A stretch of DNA of 36,869 nucleotides, from assembly GCA_035499415.1 (NCBI GenBank), contig DATJYV010000126.1, forward strand, positions 1 through 36,869. Direction: 5' to 3'. A program made the position numbers and the translations under genes. The stretch is from DATJYV01 sp035499415. Lineage in GTDB: Bacteria; Bacteroidota; Ignavibacteria; UBA10030. A model generated the notes under the pieces. The model saw only the letters and a program-made list of their open reading frames with translations, did not search any database and had not been told where the DNA came from. Positions 14,728 through 23,272 of the stretch are shown in pieces. The first letter of the stretch is position 1; every line of letters starts with the position of its first letter.

Positions 14728-16521
14728 TCATGGCATCTCAATCTTCACTCCATCCAGCGGCCATCGGGCCCGAACCTTGAGTGTATCCGTCAGCGGGCTC
14801 AACCGCTCCGATGGGACGTAGGGAAACGGTTTTCCGGCATCATACTCGCCGTTTCCGTTGCGGTCCCTGTACGCCTGCAGAACGTATTTCCCCTCACCGA
14901 GTTCGGAAAATATAAACGCGCCGCTTGACGATGCGTCGACCGCATAACGTTCCAGCCCCTCAACCCCCAGCTTTGTCGCAAGGACAACAATCGTCCCTGT
15001 TGTATCGCTCGTGCGGAGGTCCCTCACATCTCCTTCAATGCTGCTAAACGCATCCTCTTCAATCGTCTGGAACCTGAATGACCTGGTCGAATCCCTGCTC
15101 GTAACGCCCCGCGCGTCCTTCATCTGTCTCATGAATATCTTCAGGCGATACCAGGTCCTGTAGTTCAGGTGGTGTATCGGGATCGTCCATACCGAAATAT
15201 CGTCATTCCAGCGATGGACCGTTGGCACTTCCCTCCCGAGTGTGTCCTCCATGCGTATCGCGTTCCCCGCTTCTTCCCGCATGACCGCATCCGTAAACCT
15301 GACGGAAATGATGGGATTCGGGACGACGCCGACCGTGCTGTCCTTCAACGAAACGGACGCGAGTCGGAGCCCGACCGAATCTCTTTTGTCCGACCCGGAT
15401 GCCGTGAGCGACCGTGCCGAGGGGTGAATGAGATTACCCGCCCGGTCGCGTATTCCCGCAATCGTGAGGCGGTACGTCCTCTGCGAATCCTGCGGCTCGG
15501 AAACGAACGTGAACACTTTTTGGGCGTCCGAGGAAGGGTAAACCGAGAGGATCCTGAGGGGTGCCAACGAAAGAGTATCCGTAACGGCAAAATTCCGTGC
15601 CCGAATTGTCGCCGTGTCGAGCGGCTCTGAAAATTCTGCCCAGAGATGCGTCGCGTTCCGCGATTCAAATTTGATAAGCCGCGGAGCCGTTGTGTCTTCA
15701 AGAGCCATCTTCATTAAAATTCCGCGCGTCATCGTGTCGGCCGCGCTCAACACGATCGGGATAGATTGAACGCCGTACTCGTCCACTTCGCGGTCGTAGA
15801 GAAGATTGCGGTACTCGTCGCGGACGGCCATAACACGGTACGGGCCCAGCGAGAGATGACGGAAGGCAAAGATTCCGAACTTGCCGGTCTGTGTGATGTA
15901 ATCGGGCTTGTCCTTCGTCGGGTCGAGCGTGTCCGCGTTCACGCCGGAGAGGTTGTAGGCAAAAACCATCACGCCTTCCGGTTTATCTTCCGGTTTCACC
16001 GTGAAAATGCGCCCGTCGATCGCCCCCTTGTCAATGTCGGGTCCGGTCGAGAAGGCGAAGGTGTAGGCCTGGGCCATTCGATTCTTGTTGTGAAGGTCAA
16101 CGACGTCGGTTCCGATATTGACGACGTAGGTCGTGTTCACCCTCAGCGGTCGTGAAAACGTAGCTTCGACCTCGCGGCCGCTCCAGTCGAATTCGAGCCC
16201 ACCGACATCGGGCGAGATGAAGATCGATTCCTCGACGGACCGTTCGTCGACATCCTTGTCGAACTCCAGCGCGATTTTGTTCTGCGCGTAGTTGGTCGTG
16301 TAACTGGGAGGAAACGTGGACAGGATGGTCGGCGGAACGGTATCGATGGGCCCCCCGGGGGGCGGCTGCTGGACGGCGCAGGAAAGCTGAAGGACCGAGA
16401 GAAGAGCACAGACAGGTTTGAGGGGGAAGGACTGAAGGCGACCGGAAGGCGGCCGAACAATTGGGAATCCATGCGGGCGTCGGGTGAGGCCATGAATTCC
16501 GGAAAAATCCATTGGGATCAT
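14728..16521 (-). CDS. Ig-like (Big_5) domain lipoprotein
   Basis: 597 aa. A hydrophobic segment ends at LQLSC, with C48 as the likely lipid anchor; Gln at -3 makes the lipobox imperfect. The signal is unusually far from the start, but no other start codon lies in frame between Met4 and the hydrophobic stretch. After QQPPPGGPIDTVPPTI comes an SbsA-type Ig-like (Big_5) domain, then a carboxypeptidase-regulatory-like domain (about 170-260), a second and third Ig-like stretch, and a C-terminal segment ending in YRDRNGNGEYDAGKPFPY. This architecture is common in FCB-group bacteria and its function is unknown; a cell-surface structural role is inferred. It starts 9 bases after mltG, with GGAGG upstream, so it is probably co-transcribed. 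Confidence 0.82.
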   Translation of the reverse strand: MIPMDFSGIHGLTRRPHGFPIVRPPSGRLQSFPLKPVCALLSVLQLSCAVQQPPPGGPIDTVPPTILSTFPPSYTTNYAQNKIALEFDKDVDERSVEESIFISPDVGGLEFDWSGREVEATFSRPLRVNTTYVVNIGTDVVDLHNKNRMAQAYTFAFSTGPDIDKGAIDGRIFTVKPEDKPEGVMVFAYNLSGVNADTLDPTKDKPDYITQTGKFGIFAFRHLSLGPYRVMAVRDEYRNLLYDREVDEYGVQSIPIVLSAADTMTRGILMKMALEDTTAPRLIKFESRNATHLWAEFSEPLDTATIRARNFAVTDTLSLAPLRILSVYPSSDAQKVFTFVSEPQDSQRTYRLTIAGIRDRAGNLIHPSARSLTASGSDKRDSVGLRLASVSLKDSTVGVVPNPIISVRFTDAVMREEAGNAIRMEDTLGREVPTVHRWNDDISVWTIPIHHLNYRTWYRLKIFMRQMKDARGVTSRDSTRSFRFQTIEEDAFSSIEGDVRDLRTSDTTGTIVVLATKLGVEGLERYAVDASSSGAFIFSELGEGKYVLQAYRDRNGNGEYDAGKPFPYVPSERLSPLTDTLKVRARWPLDGVKIEMP

Positions 16522-16530
16522 CGAAGCGTC

Positions 16531-17571
16531 CTACCCTCCGGTGGCCTGGCGTTTCAATTCCCGTCTCACCCGGTGAAAATTCTTTACCGCCTTTTGATGC
16601 TCGGAAAAATTCTTCGAAAAACGATGACCTCCAACGCCTGTTGCAACGAAATACAAATAGTCGTTTTTCTCCGGATAGAGAGTGGCGAGGATCGATTTCT
16701 TGCCGGGGTTGTTGATCGGGCCGGGCGGAAGGCCGGCATAGAGGTAGGTGTTGTACGGAGAGTCGAGTCGGAGGTCATCGAACAGAAGACGCCGCGGCCC
16801 GCCTTCGATGACATACTGAATCGTGGGGTCGGCTTCCAGCTTCATGTGCTTCCTGAGCCGGTTCCAATAGACTCCCGCGATGATCGGTCTCTCCTCGTCG
16901 ATTCCGGATTCACCCTCAACGATCGACGCGAGCGCGAGGACTTCGTTCAAGCTCAGATTCAGACGGTCGGCCCGATTCCTCAAACTGTCCACGTAGAAAT
17001 TCGTGAAACCCTCCAGCATTCTCTCGACAATTTCCTGCTCGTCCGTCTGCCAGTAAAACTTGTACGTTTCCGGGAGCAAGTAGCCCTCCAGGGTAGGCGC
17101 ATTGATGCGATGTCGCGCGACGAATGCAGAATCGCGGCACATCGACACGATCTTTGCCGAATCAACGCCGAGCTCACGGGCGAACTTTCGCGCGATCCAC
17201 TCCATCCTCCATCCTTCCGGAATCGTCACGGCGATGATCAGCCGCGACTTTCCCTCCTTCATGTCACGGAGCATGTCGATGTTCGAGAGCCCGCCGGCAA
17301 ACAGGTAGCGTCCGACCTTGATCGATTTGGTATACCCCAGGACTCTCCCCGCAAAGGAGAATGCCCGGCGGCTTCGGATCGCCCCCGCGGCCTCCAACGA
17401 CTCCGCCGCAGCCCGGAACGACGACCCCCGCGGGATCGTGACGACAATCCCCGCCGGACCGGTCGACCGATTCGGCATCCAGAAGATATAGTAGGCTGCC
17501 GCGAGAACGGCAAAAACCAGGACTGCCGCCGCGGCAACCCGACGCACATTCGGGTCGTGGACGTCAATCAT
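16531..17571 (-). CDS. mltG: Endolytic murein transglycosylase MltG
   Basis: 346 aa, one N-terminal membrane anchor (about 11-31), then a LysM-like region and the YceG/MltG catalytic domain. The enzyme cuts nascent peptidoglycan strands at the inner membrane. The catalytic glutamate is E219 in LALASIVEGES, nearly the same position as E218 in E. coli. Further motifs are LEGYLLPETYKF, DPTIQY and YNTYLYAGLPPGPINNPG. The start overlaps the end of the chorismate mutase gene by 8 bases, so the two are translated from one message. Confidence 0.96.
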   Translation of the reverse strand: MIDVHDPNVRRVAAAAVLVFAVLAAAYYIFWMPNRSTGPAGIVVTIPRGSSFRAAAESLEAAGAIRSRRAFSFAGRVLGYTKSIKVGRYLFAGGLSNIDMLRDMKEGKSRLIIAVTIPEGWRMEWIARKFARELGVDSAKIVSMCRDSAFVARHRINAPTLEGYLLPETYKFYWQTDEQEIVERMLEGFTNFYVDSLRNRADRLNLSLNEVLALASIVEGESGIDEERPIIAGVYWNRLRKHMKLEADPTIQYVIEGGPRRLLFDDLRLDSPYNTYLYAGLPPGPINNPGKKSILATLYPEKNDYLYFVATGVGGHRFSKNFSEHQKAVKNFHRVRRELKRQATGG

Positions 17572-17887
17572 CCTTCGGCTTCCTTCCGGGCTTTTTTCGC
17601 GCCGCGATGTCTTTCATTCCATCCCGCTCCAATGCCCGCGATTCGTCGATGATCCGCTCGAAGAGCCGTTTGATCGCCGCCGTCGACAGCGGGCCCATGT
17701 TCAGCGCTTCAACGTTGCGCATGATCTCTTCTTCCCTCTCCGGCGAATAAACCTCCAACCCCAATTCCTTCTTTACGTTCCCGATCCGAATCGCAAGCTT
17801 CGCCCGCTCATTGAGGAGCTTTGCAAGCGCCTTGTCGAGATCGTCGATCAGTTTCCGCAAATTATCGATCGTGTCCTTTTCCTTCAT
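17564..17887 (-). CDS. Chorismate mutase, AroQ type
   Basis: 107 aa, the length of a stand-alone AroQ-fold chorismate mutase, which converts chorismate to prephenate (Phe/Tyr branch). The helical pattern NLRKLIDDLDKALAKLLNER, then a Lys in the IGNVKKELG helix and the SPEREEEIMRNV segment, match the family's Arg/Lys/Glu active-site layout. The C-terminal 15 residues are basic (KKPGRKPKDD). It overlaps trpA upstream (ATGA) and mltG downstream (8 bases). It lies next to another aromatic amino-acid gene, which fits the function. Confidence 0.9.
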   Translation of the reverse strand: MKEKDTIDNLRKLIDDLDKALAKLLNERAKLAIRIGNVKKELGLEVYSPEREEEIMRNVEALNMGPLSTAAIKRLFERIIDESRALERDGMKDIAARKKPGRKPKDD

Positions 17888-18681
17888 GACTGCGGACGAA
17901 TGTTTCTGACGAATCCCGCGGCATTCGACGCCGCCTCTTCGGGAGTACGCGATTGCGCCATGGCGTCCACGAGGGCGGAGCCGACAACGGCGCCGTCCGC
18001 AAATTGCCAGATGTGTCCGACCTGCCCGGCGTTCGAAATCCCAAAGCCGACGACGAAACGCTTGCGCACGTTTGCGCGAACCTTTTTCAAAAATTCATCC
18101 AGCATGCCGTTCGAACCGAGTTTGGTCCTTGCGCCGGTAACACCGGTCACGGAGACGCAATACGAAAAATCGGTCGAACTGTCGTCGATCAGTCGGATGC
18201 GCTCCTGAGACGTCGTGGGGGCAAGAAGGAACACGTTGCTGATGGCGCGCGAACGGCACTCTTCGCGAAGTTCCCCGGCTTCTTCGGGCGGGAGGTCGGG
18301 AACGATCAAGCCGTCCACGCCGGCATCGGAACACGCAGCGGCGAACCGCCGAACGCCGAAATGCAGAATGGGATTGTAATAGCCCATGAGAAGGAGCGGT
18401 TTTGAACCGGCTTTGCGATATTTGGATACGGCATCGAGAATCACCGGGATTGTCGCACCGTTCAGGCGCGCGACTTCGGAAGAGCGTTGGATCGTCGTGC
18501 CGTCGGCAAGAGGGTCGGAGAAAGGAATGCCGACCTCGATCAGGTCCGCTCCCGCATCGTCGATGGCGCGTAAGACGGAAGCCGTCGAATTGCGGAAGGG
18601 GAACTCCGGGGTGACGTACGGAATAAGGGCTTTTTTGCCGGAAGAACTCAGCCGTTCAAACGTCTGACCAATGCGGTTCAT
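17884..18681 (-). CDS. trpA: Tryptophan synthase alpha chain
   Basis: 265 aa from the ATG at 18681. This TIM-barrel subunit splits indole-3-glycerol phosphate to indole and glyceraldehyde 3-phosphate and normally works with TrpB. With this start the catalytic residues fall at E49 and D60 (LIEVGIPFSDPLADG), the classical numbering of the enteric enzyme. The frame could also open at GTG 18708, directly after the tsaD stop, adding 9 residues. GYYNPI, IVPDLPPEEA and the phosphate-binding GFGIS are present. No trpB or other trp gene is in the window; it is sandwiched between tsaD and a chorismate mutase. Confidence 0.95.
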   Translation of the reverse strand: MNRIGQTFERLSSSGKKALIPYVTPEFPFRNSTASVLRAIDDAGADLIEVGIPFSDPLADGTTIQRSSEVARLNGATIPVILDAVSKYRKAGSKPLLLMGYYNPILHFGVRRFAAACSDAGVDGLIVPDLPPEEAGELREECRSRAISNVFLLAPTTSQERIRLIDDSSTDFSYCVSVTGVTGARTKLGSNGMLDEFLKKVRANVRKRFVVGFGISNAGQVGHIWQFADGAVVGSALVDAMAQSRTPEEAASNAAGFVRNIRPQS

Positions 18682-18708
18682 TCCGTGGCTCGCGGCATCG
18701 ATTGACAC

Positions 18709-19728
<1,020 letters not shown>

Positions 19729-19765
19729 GGAGCAGTGAGGTTGTGGGCGGATTCACCACTGTATC

Positions 19766-19783
19766 GGCGGACGGTTGTCCGCC
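19766..19783. other. Hairpin in the tsaD leader
   Basis: Perfect 7-bp inverted repeat GGCGGAC / GTCCGCC with a 4-base loop, 38 bases upstream of the tsaD GTG. There is no T-run on either side, so it is not a terminator. It could be a leader hairpin or part of a dispersed intergenic repeat. Confidence 0.4.
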
Positions 19784-19867
19784 TCCACGGGAAAGGCCGG
19801 CGAGTAATGCCGCCATTTTTTCCATGATAATCAAATTTGCCCCGCTGTGCAAACAGGCCGCGAGCCG

Positions 19868-19906
19868 GGACAGTTGCTTGCGACTGTCCGAATAATTTCC
19901 TATTTT
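19868..19906 (+). promoter_or_regulatory. rpmB promoter with overlapping dyad
   Basis: TTGCGA (19878-19883), a 17-base spacer, then TATTTT (19901-19906). The predicted start is near 19913, about 35 bases before the rpmB GTG. A perfect 7-bp inverted repeat, GGACAGT (19868-19874) and ACTGTCC (19883-19889), brackets the -35 box and could be an operator. Confidence 0.5.
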
Positions 19907-19947
19907 GTCGTCGTTGAAAACCGAGTTTCGTTTTCCTGGAGCCGAAC

Positions 19948-20139
19948 GTGGCGAGAATTTGCGAGAGTTGCGGTAAGCGGCCTTTGGCCGGAAATAACGT
20001 CAGTCATGCGCACAACCGTTCCCCCCGACGGTTCATGCCGAACCTTCAGAAGCTTCGGGTCGTCGTAGACGGTTCGGTCCAGCGCATGCTTGTGTGCACC
20101 AATTGCATCAAGTCGGGCAAAGTGCGGAAAGCCGCGTGA
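19948..20139 (+). CDS. rpmB: 50S ribosomal protein L28
   Basis: 63 aa, a normal length for bL28. The family signature NNVSHAHNRSPRRFMPNLQ is present. Two cysteine pairs, C5/C8 and C50/C53, mark the zinc-binding (C+) form. The start is GTG at 19948 with TGGAG 6 bases upstream; it gives the conserved MARICE N-terminus. Own promoter, and a terminator after the stop, so monocistronic. Confidence 0.96.
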   Translation: MARICESCGKRPLAGNNVSHAHNRSPRRFMPNLQKLRVVVDGSVQRMLVCTNCIKSGKVRKAA

Positions 20140-20173
20140 ACTAACCGGTTGTTTTTTCACGGCAGCCGCTTTT

Positions 20174-20203
20174 AATCCCGCCTCGATGCGGGATTTTCTT
20201 TTT
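20174..20203 (+). terminator. Rho-independent terminator after rpmB
   Basis: Stem ATCCCGC / GCGGGAT (20175-20181 with 20188-20194), 6-base loop, then TTTTCTTTTT. It lies 35 bases after the rpmB stop. Confidence 0.9.
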
Positions 20204-20231
20204 GTGAGGACGTCGACCCAGGCCGGCCATC

Positions 20232-20855
20232 ATGAAAATCTTCACCCCTCCCAATCAACTGACGATCCTGCGCATCCTGCTCACGCCGGTCTTCCTCGCC
20301 TTCCTGTTTGCGTCGAATCCGTCGCTCCATCAGGTGGCGCTCTATGTCTTCATCCTCGCAATGCTGACGGATTGGTACGACGGTTGGGTCGCCCGGCGAT
20401 GGGGATACATCACACGCTGGGGCGCGTTCCTCGACCCGTTTGCGGACAAAGTCGTCATCTCCGCGGCGCTCTTCGCGTTTGCGCTCCTGGGACTCGTTCC
20501 GTTCTGGACGGTTTGGGTTATTGTCGTCCGGGATATCATCATCACCTTCCTTCGTTCGTATGCAGAATACAAGGGGCGCCCGTTCGATACGACGAGACTG
20601 GCCAAGACAAAGACGTTTCTCCAATTCGTCGCTCTTTATTACATCCTTCTCCTTATCGTCGCACAAGACACTCCTTCTCTCCGGTCCAGGTTCGGACCGA
20701 CAATCGACGCTCTGCTCGACCGGTCGATCCTGTATCCTCTCATGGTCGTCATCGCCGTCATCACCCTGTGGACGGGCATCCTGTATCTCGTCGAAAATCG
20801 GAAAACCATCCGCGAACTGTATGACTTCTCCGACCGGGTCACCGAATCCCGCTGA
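20232..20855 (+). CDS. pgsA: CDP-diacylglycerol-glycerol-3-phosphate 3-phosphatidyltransferase
   Basis: 207 aa, an integral membrane CDP-alcohol phosphatidyltransferase that makes phosphatidylglycerol phosphate. The catalytic motif is intact: D47, D50-G51, A54-R55, G64, D68, D72 (DWYDGWVAR, then GAFLDPFADK). About five membrane helices. The gene following it (pgpA) encodes the next enzyme and starts inside this one by 35 bases, so the two steps of phosphatidylglycerol synthesis are co-expressed. Confidence 0.93.
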   Translation: MKIFTPPNQLTILRILLTPVFLAFLFASNPSLHQVALYVFILAMLTDWYDGWVARRWGYITRWGAFLDPFADKVVISAALFAFALLGLVPFWTVWVIVVRDIIITFLRSYAEYKGRPFDTTRLAKTKTFLQFVALYYILLLIVAQDTPSLRSRFGPTIDALLDRSILYPLMVVIAVITLWTGILYLVENRKTIRELYDFSDRVTESR

Positions 20856-21351
20856 CTCCTCGCTTCTTCCCTTCCCGGGATTCTTCACCCGCGCATTCGC
20901 GTCGGCCCTTTTCACCGGCTATTCACCAATTGCATCGGGCACCGTCGCGAGCGCCCTGGCCCTTGCAATCTATTTCATCCCGGGGTTCGAAGGACCTTAC
21001 ATCATCATGCCGGCGTGCTTCATCGCATTCCTCGCCGGCATTCGGTCTGCCGACGCAATGGAGGCGTACTACGGCCACGACCCGTCCGAAGTGACGATCG
21101 ACGAAGTGGTCGGCATGTGGCTTTCACTCTTCCTTCTTCCCAAGAGCGTCGTCCTCGCCGTCGCCGCATTTTTCCTTTTCCGCCTCTTCGACATTATCAA
21201 ACCGTACCCCGCTGCAAAATTCGACAAGCTCGAAGGTGGTTTCGGCATCATGATGGACGATGTCATCGCCGGATTCTACACGAACCTCGTGCTCCACTTC
21301 CTCGCCGCCATTCCGGCGGTTCAGAAATTCATGCAGCGAATCCAGGGCTGA
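20821..21351 (+). CDS. pgpA: Phosphatidylglycerophosphatase A
   Basis: 176 aa from the ATG at 20821, inside the end of pgsA. PgpA removes the phosphate from phosphatidylglycerol phosphate at the inner membrane. Family motifs seen are GYSPIASGTVAS, the acidic HDPSEVTIDEVVGMW, FRLFDIIKPYPA and GGFGIMMDDVIAGFY. Four hydrophobic segments. The frame is open farther upstream, but homology begins only near GFFTRAFAS. Confidence 0.94.
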   Translation: MTSPTGSPNPADSSLLPFPGFFTRAFASALFTGYSPIASGTVASALALAIYFIPGFEGPYIIMPACFIAFLAGIRSADAMEAYYGHDPSEVTIDEVVGMWLSLFLLPKSVVLAVAAFFLFRLFDIIKPYPAAKFDKLEGGFGIMMDDVIAGFYTNLVLHFLAAIPAVQKFMQRIQG

Positions 21352-21356
21352 GGTCC

Positions 21357-21386
21357 GGGTATCGAGGGTTCAGGGTGAAGGGTGGT
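21357..21386 (+). repeat. In-phase heptanucleotide array, GGGTNNN type
   Basis: GGGT at 21357, 21366, 21373 and 21380. The last three form exact 7-base units (GGGTTCA, GGGTGAA, GGGTGGT). Non-coding, in the 81-base pgpA-cinA spacer. Confidence 0.45.
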
Positions 21387-21432
21387 GGAGATATTTGGAT
21401 TCGATGGTCGATTCTCAAAGCGTGATTCCCTC

Positions 21433-22686
21433 ATGACTGCAGAAATCATCTCCGTCGGAGACGAACTCCTCATCGGTCAGGTGGTCAACACCAATCAGGC
21501 CTTCATCGCCGAACGGCTGAATGAGGTCGGTGTCTTTGCAGACCGGATGACGACGGTGGGCGACGATGCGAAGGACATCCTTTCCGCTTTCCGCGCCGCG
21601 TTCGCCTCGCACGATGTGGTTCTTGTCACCGGCGGACTCGGCCCGACGCATGACGATATTACGCGCTCGGTCGTCTGCGAATTCTTCGAGACCGACCTCG
21701 TCATCAACGAAGAAGCACTCATCAACGTGAAGCGCATTTTCGCCCGCCGCAACCTCCCCCTCATCAGGATCAACGAAGAGCAGGCGCTGGTTCCCCGTTC
21801 CTGTACCGTGATCCAGAATGCCGAAGGGACTGCTCCCGGATATCTGTTCGAATACAGGAAGAAAAGTTTCTTTGTGATGCCCGGCGTCCCGTCGGAAATG
21901 GAAGGGATGATGAAGAGTTTTGTGGCCCCCTATCTTCAGCGGCATGGGAAAGGGTCGGTCGTGCTTCACCGGACTCTCAAGACGACGGGGATCGCCGAAT
22001 CGATGCTGGCCAATCGCGTCGGCAAGGTCGACGACCTCTTCTCGCCGGATTCCGGTGCCACGCTTGCATACCTGCCGAGCATCATCGGGACGCGCATGCG
22101 AATCACCGTACGATCCGAATCCCGGCAGTCAGCCGAAAAAACACTGGCCGAGGTCGAACAGCGGCTGCGCGCGAAGGTCGCAAAGTACATTTACGGAGTC
22201 GAGGACGAAGAATTGGAGCATGTCGTCGGCAAGCTGCTGGTCGAACGGAAGCTCACGCTGGCGCTGGCGGAATCGTTTACGGGAGGGTTGATCGCGGACC
22301 GGCTCACGAATGTCCCGGGAAGTTCCGCGTATTTTGACAGGGCGTTCGTCGTGTACAGCGACAGGTCGAAGCGAGCAGAGCTGGGAGTGCCCGCAGCGTG
22401 GCTCGAGAGCCACGGCGCCGTCAGCAGGGAGACGGCGGAAGCGATGGCGTTCGGCGTTCGGACCAGGTCGAATGCCGACATCGGCCTCTCGACGACCGGC
22501 ATCGCCGGGCCGTCCGGGGGGTCGCCGGAAAAGCCCGTGGGCCTGGCATGGATCGGCTACTCCGACAAGGATTCGACGCTCGCGGTCCGGTTTGATTTTG
22601 GCGACGGCCGACGCAGGGTGAAGGAACGGGGCGCGCAGGCGGCGCTCGAGATTCTGAGGAAAAAGCTGTTGAAGATGGAGGATTAG
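21433..22686 (+). CDS. cinA: CinA family protein with NMN-amidase (PncC) domain
   Basis: 417 aa from the ATG at 21433, which gives the conserved MTAEIISVGDELLIGQ start; the frame opens 51 bases earlier without support. The N-terminal MoaB-like domain (1-170) has GGLGPTHDDITR and MPGVPSEME. The C-terminal PncC domain (about 255-417) contains ALAESFTGGLIA, GSSAYFDRAFVVYS and TTGIAGPSGGS. PncC recycles nicotinamide mononucleotide; the N-terminal domain is an ADP-ribose/NAD-related pyrophosphatase in studied members. The usual AESCTGG reads AESFTGG here. The cinA-thpR-recA order is common in bacteria. Confidence 0.94.
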   Translation: MTAEIISVGDELLIGQVVNTNQAFIAERLNEVGVFADRMTTVGDDAKDILSAFRAAFASHDVVLVTGGLGPTHDDITRSVVCEFFETDLVINEEALINVKRIFARRNLPLIRINEEQALVPRSCTVIQNAEGTAPGYLFEYRKKSFFVMPGVPSEMEGMMKSFVAPYLQRHGKGSVVLHRTLKTTGIAESMLANRVGKVDDLFSPDSGATLAYLPSIIGTRMRITVRSESRQSAEKTLAEVEQRLRAKVAKYIYGVEDEELEHVVGKLLVERKLTLALAESFTGGLIADRLTNVPGSSAYFDRAFVVYSDRSKRAELGVPAAWLESHGAVSRETAEAMAFGVRTRSNADIGLSTTGIAGPSGGSPEKPVGLAWIGYSDKDSTLAVRFDFGDGRRRVKERGAQAALEILRKKLLKMED

Positions 22687-22695
22687 TTCTTTCCG

Positions 22696-23259
22696 ATGGC
22701 CGCGGTCCGAAGTTTCGTCGCTCTTCCGCTCCCGGATGAAGTTCGCATCGCCCTCGCCGAAGCGCAAAAAAGACTTCGCGCAGCAGCTCCCGAGGTCAAG
22801 TGGGAAGATCCCGCCAAGTTTCACATCACGCTGAAATTTCTCGGCGATGTGGAAATTTCCCGGCTCGAGGAACTCGCGTTAAAGTTCGCCTCCCGTTTGA
22901 ATTTGATTCGATCGTTCGATTTGATCTACGAGAATATCGGAGCGTTCCCAAACGCGGAGGCGCCCCGGACGATTTGGGGCGGGACGAGAGAGAACGGATC
23001 GATCGTTCAGCTCCACGAAGCGGTCGACGACGTTTGTCACGCGTTCGGTTTTGCCCGCGAGGCGAGAACATTCCATGCTCACGCGACGCTCGGACGAGTG
23101 AAGAAGTCAGGAGCGCTGCATCGCTTGACTGAAGAAATAAAAAATACTACTTTGGGGCCAATCCAATCACGATGCTGGGGGGCTCGGCTGGTTCGGAGTG
23201 AACTGACTCCGACCGGCTCCGTCTATACTACCTTGCATTCATTTCCTTTCTCATCTTAA
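22696..23259 (+). CDS. thpR: RNA 2',3'-cyclic phosphodiesterase
   Basis: 187 aa, a 2H phosphoesterase of the LigT/ThpR family that opens 2',3'-cyclic phosphates on RNA ends. Both HxTx motifs are present: HITL (43-46) and HATL (129-132). The N-terminal RSFVALPLPDEVR is typical. It starts 9 bases after cinA and ends 13 bases before recA, so it is co-transcribed with both. Confidence 0.92.
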   Translation: MAAVRSFVALPLPDEVRIALAEAQKRLRAAAPEVKWEDPAKFHITLKFLGDVEISRLEELALKFASRLNLIRSFDLIYENIGAFPNAEAPRTIWGGTRENGSIVQLHEAVDDVCHAFGFAREARTFHAHATLGRVKKSGALHRLTEEIKNTTLGPIQSRCWGARLVRSELTPTGSVYTTLHSFPFSS

Positions 23260-23272
23260 CGGGAGTTGTTTC

